This document shows positions 8,329-11,152 of a DNA stretch of 11,152 nucleotides, one piece after another (the first letter of the stretch is position 1; each line of letters begins with the position of its first letter). The stretch comes from an uncultured Clostridia bacterium. GTDB lineage: Bacteria; Bacillota; Clostridia; Christensenellales; Borkfalkiaceae. The DNA lies in assembly GCA_934230055.1 (NCBI GenBank), contig CAKQEE010000023.1:1-11152 (forward strand), given 5' to 3'. The notes under the pieces were generated by a model. That model was not told the DNA's origin. It made no database searches and saw only the letters and a list, made by a program, of their open reading frames with translations. Position numbers and translations under genes: made by a program.

Positions 8329-8364
8329 ATATGACAATCATATGGCAATATAATGTAGTATTAT
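8329..8364. promoter_or_regulatory. Two adjacent short dyads upstream of the helix-turn-helix gene
   Basis: ATATG-ACAAT-CATAT (8329-8343) and ATAAT-GTAGT-ATTAT (8350-8364) are each perfect 5-bp inverted repeats with 5-bp spacers, placed about two helical turns apart in the divergent intergenic region. They are AT-rich and could be chance, or operators for the adjacent DNA-binding protein. A weaker -10-like TATAAT at 8325-8330, with TTGCGT 18 bp upstream of it, overlaps the first. Confidence 0.3.
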
Positions 8365-8376
8365 GTAGAAAAAACA

Positions 8377-8390
8377 CGAACAAATGTTCG
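8377..8390. promoter_or_regulatory. LexA (SOS) box-like palindrome
   Basis: CGAACAAATGTTCG is a perfect palindrome of the form CGAAC-N4-GTTCG with the A..T central pattern. It matches the Firmicutes LexA/DinR consensus CGAACRNRYGTTYC at 13 of 14 positions. It ends 19 bp before the -35 of the promoter for the 189-aa regulator, so SOS control of that gene is plausible. It is about 145 bp from the divergent minus-strand promoter. Confidence 0.6.
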
Positions 8391-8409
8391 GAGTTTGTGA
8401 CATAAAATA

Positions 8410-8438
8410 TTGACTACCGAAAAACGAGGCAATATAAT
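8410..8438 (+). promoter_or_regulatory. Near-consensus sigma-A promoter for the 189-aa regulator
   Basis: The -35 is TTGACT (8410-8415), the spacer is exactly 17 bp and the -10 is TATAAT (8433-8438), so 11 of 12 bases match consensus. The expected start point near 8445 lies after the ATG at 8439. That rules out the longer reading frame beginning there and supports translation from 8484. Confidence 0.82.
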
Positions 8439-8483
8439 ATGGGTGTTTTCGAGGACAAAAACAACTTCGGGAGGAATCCTACA

Positions 8484-9053
8484 ATGAAAAAGTTTTATGC
8501 AAAAACCGTGCTTTATCTCTTTCCTTGCATAGACAAGGTGAACGAGCAGATAGACGAGCTTTTGGAAAAGAGAGCGTTATCTTCTATGACCGATTTTTCG
8601 CCCTGCCTTTCGCAATGCGAAAAAATGGTAAATCTCGGCGTTCAGAACGCCAACCTTCTCGTGCTTAAAGGCTGTGTTTCGGAAGCGCTGAAAAAGCTTT
8701 CCGAAGAAGAGCTTGCTTTGCTCGAATTTAAATATTTTCATCTTCGCACGAAAGAGACGATGCCCGAGGGAGACGTTTCTTCCAGAAGATATTTCAGAAA
8801 ACAACAGCGCGTTTCGGATAAATTTGCGCGACTTATGGAAGAGGCGGGCATTACGGACGAGGTTTTCGAGCGGGACTACCTTTCGGTGGAATTTATAAAA
8901 GAGTTGTGCGCGAGGGTTAAGCTTCGTGAGGAAACGGCAAAAAGAACCCCCGCGCCCGAAAGAAAGGGGAAAAGAGTTTACGAAATAAGCCTTAAAAAGG
9001 AGCGCAGAGAGAAGATTTCCGATATTTCTTTAAGGAAGTCGAGCGTTTCTTAA
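8484..9053 (+). CDS. Putative DNA-binding regulator with sigma-70 region 4-like helix-turn-helix
   Basis: Unrecognised 189-aa, mostly helical protein. The ATG at 8484 has GGGAGGA at a good distance. An in-frame ATG at 8439 lies upstream of the predicted transcription start and is rejected. Residues 1-60 are a helical region with several Cys and no clear family. Residues about 72-118 run LSEEELALLEFKYF, then SSRRYFRKQQRVSDKFARLM. This resembles sigma-70 region 4 or ArpU-type modules, where SRRxYxRxxxR would be the recognition helix. The C-terminal 45 residues are very basic (Lys/Arg clusters) and probably disordered or DNA-contacting. The gene sits between two paralogous minus-strand membrane-protein genes and ends 3 bp before the stop of the second. 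A LexA-like box upstream suggests DNA-damage induction. Function is inference. Confidence 0.8.
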   Translation: MKKFYAKTVLYLFPCIDKVNEQIDELLEKRALSSMTDFSPCLSQCEKMVNLGVQNANLLVLKGCVSEALKKLSEEELALLEFKYFHLRTKETMPEGDVSSRRYFRKQQRVSDKFARLMEEAGITDEVFERDYLSVEFIKELCARVKLREETAKRTPAPERKGKRVYEISLKKERREKISDISLRKSSVS

Positions 9054-9056
9054 AGG

Positions 9057-9905
9057 TCATTCGTAGTCATTTTCGTCGTAATACCCCGCAGCGGCGTGCT
9101 TTTCGGGCTTTTTACGGAAAGCCACGAACAAAGCTGTTATCCCGGCAAACAGCAGGCTTGCGATTATCAAAACGCGTAAAGTGAAAGTTGGCTGCTTTGA
9201 GTTGCTTTCATCTTGCTTATCATCTGAGGAAGGGGCGGGTTCGGGTTCTTCTTTGGGGATAAAAGTCAGTTCGTTCGGGTGATTTTCAAGCGTAAACGGC
9301 ATTACGTCCGATTCTTTAACGTATCCCAAACGGTCGTTATACCCCACGAAGTATATAAAAGAGTTTTCGCCGAGGGGAAGCGCGCCGTAATAATTGAGCG
9401 TTCTGCCCGAAAAAACGTATTGCAAAGCGGTTGTAAGAGAAGAATCGGAATAAAGCACCGCGGAGGAAAGAGTGGTGAGTTTTATCTCCGCATAAGGATT
9501 TTTAACGCTCAAACCATCGTAATAAAGCATATCGGATGGAACGAAACCGTCTATCGCCGCCGCGCCGCCCGTGCCGTAACACTCTACGTGAGTATAAAAC
9601 GCGCCCTCTTCAAGCACCTTTACATAATATGTATAGGGGAGATAAAAAAGGAGCGTTTTGCCGCTTGCGTCGCTGTAAAAGGGGGTGTCCTCGGTGATTA
9701 TGCGCGCATAGCCGCCGTTTTCGCGAAAGGTCGCCGCAAAAGTTTTTTCGCAAACGGAAAAAGCGCGCGCGGCGGAGCAAAGGGAAAAGGATAGATAAAA
9801 GATACAAATAAAAACCGTATAAATAAGGAGACGGAAAAAACCGTTTCCTTTTTCTTTTTTATGACGTAGTGTCGCGAAAGGCGAATTTTTTAATTTTTTA
9901 TACAT
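9057..9905 (-). CDS. Membrane-anchored protein with SH3-like repeats, paralog of the 881-aa protein's C-terminus
   Basis: Unrecognised 282-aa protein. A basic N-terminus (KKLK, RHKKEK) precedes a hydrophobic segment at about 23-44, a signal peptide or membrane anchor. Residues 66-130 (ending FVPSDMLYYDG) and 141-203 (AVLYSDSSL, LNYYGA, RLGYVKESDV) form two SH3-like units. A Pro/Glu/Ser/Asp-rich linker spans 217-239. A membrane helix at about 242-263 follows, then the basic FRKKPEKH and the acidic end YYDENDYE. The SH3-like units align with those of the 881-aa protein (GFVPSD with GYIPSD, LNYYGA with VRYYGA, LGYVKE with FGYIEE). The ATG at 9905 has GGAGAA five bases upstream. It converges on the regulator gene with a 3-bp gap and no terminator between. 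Role unknown; SH3-like modules on the cell surface often bind wall material. Confidence 0.83.
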   Translation of the reverse strand: MYKKLKNSPFATLRHKKEKGNGFFRLLIYTVFICIFYLSFSLCSAARAFSVCEKTFAATFRENGGYARIITEDTPFYSDASGKTLLFYLPYTYYVKVLEEGAFYTHVECYGTGGAAAIDGFVPSDMLYYDGLSVKNPYAEIKLTTLSSAVLYSDSSLTTALQYVFSGRTLNYYGALPLGENSFIYFVGYNDRLGYVKESDVMPFTLENHPNELTFIPKEEPEPAPSSDDKQDESNSKQPTFTLRVLIIASLLFAGITALFVAFRKKPEKHAAAGYYDENDYE

Positions 9906-9937
9906 AAAACTTCTCCGCGATTCGGAAGATTATGAAT

Positions 9938-9965
9938 ATTATAAACGGAGAAAAAAACAAAACAA
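9938..9965 (-). promoter_or_regulatory. Candidate promoter for the 282-aa membrane protein
   Basis: On the minus strand a perfect -10 TATAAT (9938-9943) is preceded at 16 bp by TTGTTT (9960-9965), a moderate -35. The predicted start near 9931 leaves a leader of about 25 nt containing the GGAGAA site. Confidence 0.5.
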
Positions 9966-9996
9966 TCGCAAATAATAGCGATTTATAAATAATTAT

Positions 9997-10053
9997 CGCG
10001 GTTTTGCCGCGGGGCGGGCTTTTTTGTAACACGAAAAAGCTTTTACAAAAAAA
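9997..10053. other. GC hairpin with downstream T-run and nested AT-rich hairpin
   Basis: CGCGG-TTTTG-CCGCG (9997-10011) is followed by GGGCGGGC and six T residues. The T-run then starts a second stem, TTTTTTGTAA (10020-10029) with TTACAAAAAA (10043-10052). The right side resembles the real terminator at 5431-5446, but its matching left arm is missing. It could weakly stop + strand transcripts running antisense through the 282-aa gene, since the upstream regulator gene has no terminator. The rest of 9906-10202 holds only A/T tracts and the promoter elements listed separately. Confidence 0.35.
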
Positions 10054-10097
10054 TATCAATTTTTTTTAAAAAACTTTAAAATATGCCCTCAAAACGC

Positions 10098-10126
10098 TTT
10101 ACAACTTTATCGTAATAAAGTATAAT
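10098..10126 (+). promoter_or_regulatory. Sigma-A promoter of the amino-acid ABC transporter operon
   Basis: The -35 is TTTACA (10098-10103), the spacer is 17 bp and the -10 is a perfect TATAAT (10121-10126). Start is expected near 10133, giving a leader of about 70 nt. Long A/T tracts at 10047-10081 lie upstream and may act as an UP element or curve the DNA. Confidence 0.85.
10104..10121. promoter_or_regulatory. Operator-like dyad 1, in the promoter spacer
   Basis: ACTTTAT-CGTA-ATAAAGT is a perfect 7+7 inverted repeat that fills the region between -35 and -10 and shares its last T with the -10 box. A protein bound here would block RNA polymerase. Confidence 0.62.
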
Positions 10127-10132
10127 GTAGAT

Positions 10133-10158
10133 ACTTTAACAAATTAAAGTAATAAAGT
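10133..10158. promoter_or_regulatory. Operator-like dyad 2 at the start point, plus a third half-site
   Basis: ACTTTAA-CAAA-TTAAAGT (10133-10150) repeats the sequence and the 4-bp spacing of the dyad in the promoter spacer, centred 29 bp downstream of it at about +1 to +18. Another ATAAAGT half-site is at 10152-10158. The inner halves also form TAAAGTAT-N7-ATACTTTA (10116-10138) around the -10. No known repressor box is recognised. Confidence 0.6.
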
Positions 10159-10161
10159 GAA

Positions 10162-10186
10162 GCGCGCAAAGAATCTTACGGCGCGC
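10162..10186 (+). other. GC-rich leader hairpin next to the ribosome binding site
   Basis: GCGCGC (10162-10167) can pair with GCGCGC (10181-10186) around a 13-nt loop. AAGAAGGAGGT follows immediately, so the stem could influence access to the ribosome binding site of the binding-protein gene. GCGCGCAA is also a direct repeat. No known riboswitch is recognised in this short leader. Confidence 0.35.
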
Positions 10187-10202
10187 AAGAAGGAGGTAAT
10201 CA

Positions 10203-11057
10203 ATGAAAAAGGTATTAACTGCGGTTTTGGCGTGTATTCTTGCCGTAGCGGCGATAGGATTTGCGGCGTGCGGCAAAGAGGGCAAGAAAGAGGGAACGGC
10301 GATTGTGAAAGATCTCGTTCTCGTTCGCGAAACTTACGGAATTGCGGGAAGAAAGGAAGATAAAGCGTTTATTTCCGAAATCAACGACGCGCTTATCGCA
10401 ATTCGCGGCGAGGGTTGCAAGTCGGTTGCGGAAAAGTACGGGCTTACGAGCGAACTTGCGATAACGGACGAAACGGTTAATCCGCTCGCGGGGGCGGCGG
10501 ACGACAGTTGGGAGAAGATAAAAGCTTCCGGCAAGATAATCGTCGGCTACACCGTTTACGCGCCGATAGCTTTTACCGACGATAAGGGCGAATTCGTAGG
10601 TTTCGATACCGACCTCGCAAAAGAAGTCGTAAAATATCTCAATCAAAAATATTCGCTCGATATAAAGCTCGAATTTCAGGTGATAACGTGGAGCGCGAAG
10701 GAAACAAACCTTGCGGACGGCACGATAGACCTTATCTGGAACGGACTTACCATAACCGACGACAGAAAGGAAAATATGTGTATTTCCGTGCCGTATCTTT
10801 ATAACAATCAGGTTGCCGTGATAAGAAAGGCAGACGAAGGAAAGTATACGAAAGACACCGCTACTTTTGCAAATGCGGTAGTGGGTGCGGAAAAAGGTTC
10901 TGCGGGCGAAGAAGTTATCGACGCGAAAAAGCTCGGAAAAGAAAAAATGGTATACCCGAGTCAGCTCCAAGCGTTCAATCAGCTTAAAGCGGGTTCGGTC
11001 GATATAGTCGTAATAGATTCGGTTATGGCAAACTACTATATAAACGCAAACGCATGA
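10203..11057 (+). CDS. Amino-acid ABC transporter substrate-binding lipoprotein, apparently circularly permuted
   Basis: Extracytoplasmic solute-binding protein (family 3, type II fold), 284 aa, delivering a polar amino acid to the permease that follows. A signal peptide ends in the lipobox FAAC, so Cys23 should be lipidated. Residues 33-85 (IVKDLVLVRETYGIAGRKED, then INDALIAIRGEGCKSVAEKYGL) match the segment that normally ends such proteins: hinge strand, YGIAxRK and final helices. A linker follows, then the usual N-terminal start KIIVGYTVYAPIAF at 111-124, FVGFDTDLAKEV at 131-142, the WSAKETNLADGTIDLIWNG region, TITDDRKEN with the ligand-carboxylate Arg188, and the amino-group Asp272 in VVIDSVMANYY. 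The protein stops just after, where the moved segment would normally begin. AAGGAGGT upstream fixes the start. Glutamine/polar amino acid specificity is a guess. Confidence 0.93.
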   Translation: MKKVLTAVLACILAVAAIGFAACGKEGKKEGTAIVKDLVLVRETYGIAGRKEDKAFISEINDALIAIRGEGCKSVAEKYGLTSELAITDETVNPLAGAADDSWEKIKASGKIIVGYTVYAPIAFTDDKGEFVGFDTDLAKEVVKYLNQKYSLDIKLEFQVITWSAKETNLADGTIDLIWNGLTITDDRKENMCISVPYLYNNQVAVIRKADEGKYTKDTATFANAVVGAEKGSAGEEVIDAKKLGKEKMVYPSQLQAFNQLKAGSVDIVVIDSVMANYYINANA

Positions 11058-11080
11058 CAGGTTCGATATAAAGTTGAAAG

Positions 11081-11152
11081 ATGAATTTTGAAATAATTAT
11101 GAAGGAACTGTTCGCAGGGTTCGGCAACACGCTTTTGTTGTTTGCCGTAACC
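11081..11152 (+). CDS. Amino-acid ABC transporter permease, 5' end only
   Basis: Twenty-four codons are visible, from the ATG at 11081, and the frame is open to the window edge. The sequence MNFEIIMKELFAGFGNTLLL is typical of HisM/GlnP-family permease N-termini, where a short amphipathic stretch is followed by GxxxT(L/I) and the first membrane helix. It starts 23 bp after the binding-protein stop, so the two genes are in one operon. The ribosome binding site is weak (GAAAG directly before the ATG). A second in-frame ATG at 11099 has no better site. The ATPase gene is presumably beyond the window. Confidence 0.82.
   Translation, partial: MNFEIIMKELFAGFGNTLLLFAVT

Noticed and set aside
8439..8483. 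N-terminal extension of the regulator from the ATG at 8439
   Set aside because: That ATG directly follows the -10 box and precedes the expected transcription start; the ATG at 8484 has a good Shine-Dalgarno.
10215..10970. Minus-strand open frame of 251 codons opposite the binding-protein gene
   Set aside because: No ribosome binding site or family features; the + strand protein has signal peptide, lipobox and ligand-binding residues.

Overview
The window looks like chromosomal DNA of a Clostridia-type Firmicute of intermediate GC. The grounds are the gene order dnaK-dnaJ-prmA-mtaB-HIT, which matches the Bacillus/Clostridium heat-shock/translation cluster; sigma-A type promoters with 16-17 bp spacers; strong AGGAGG-type ribosome binding sites; and a Firmicutes-type LexA box. 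No database search was possible, so the taxon (perhaps an uncultivated gut Clostridia lineage) is inference. There are no tRNA or rRNA genes, insertion sequences or CRISPR arrays.

Region 1 (1-5446, + strand) is a housekeeping block: the 3' part of dnaK, then dnaJ (with a perfect hairpin between them), prmA, mtaB (ATGA overlap with prmA) and a HIT-family hydrolase, closed by a strong intrinsic terminator at 5409-5446. rsmE, which lies between prmA and mtaB in B. subtilis, is absent. PrmA carries an extra cysteine-containing C-terminal tail exactly there.

Region 2 (5553-9905) is accessory and unfamiliar. Two minus-strand genes encode membrane-anchored extracytoplasmic proteins (881 and 282 aa). 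They share a homologous SH3-like C-terminal module followed by one membrane helix and a basic tail. Between them, on the + strand, is a 189-aa protein with a sigma-70-region-4-like helix-turn-helix. Its promoter is near consensus and has a LexA-type palindrome just upstream. The 881-aa gene has a promoter so close to its ATG that the mRNA is probably leaderless.

Region 3 (9906-11152) is the start of an amino-acid ABC transporter operon. A sigma-A promoter is overlaid by two tandem 18-bp dyads (ACTTTAW-N4-WTAAAGT). It drives a lipoprotein substrate-binding protein and then the first 24 codons of a permease. The binding protein is the most striking item. The segment that normally ends family-3 binding proteins sits at its N-terminus, directly after the lipobox, and the protein stops where that segment would normally begin. 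It therefore appears to be a natural circular permutant.
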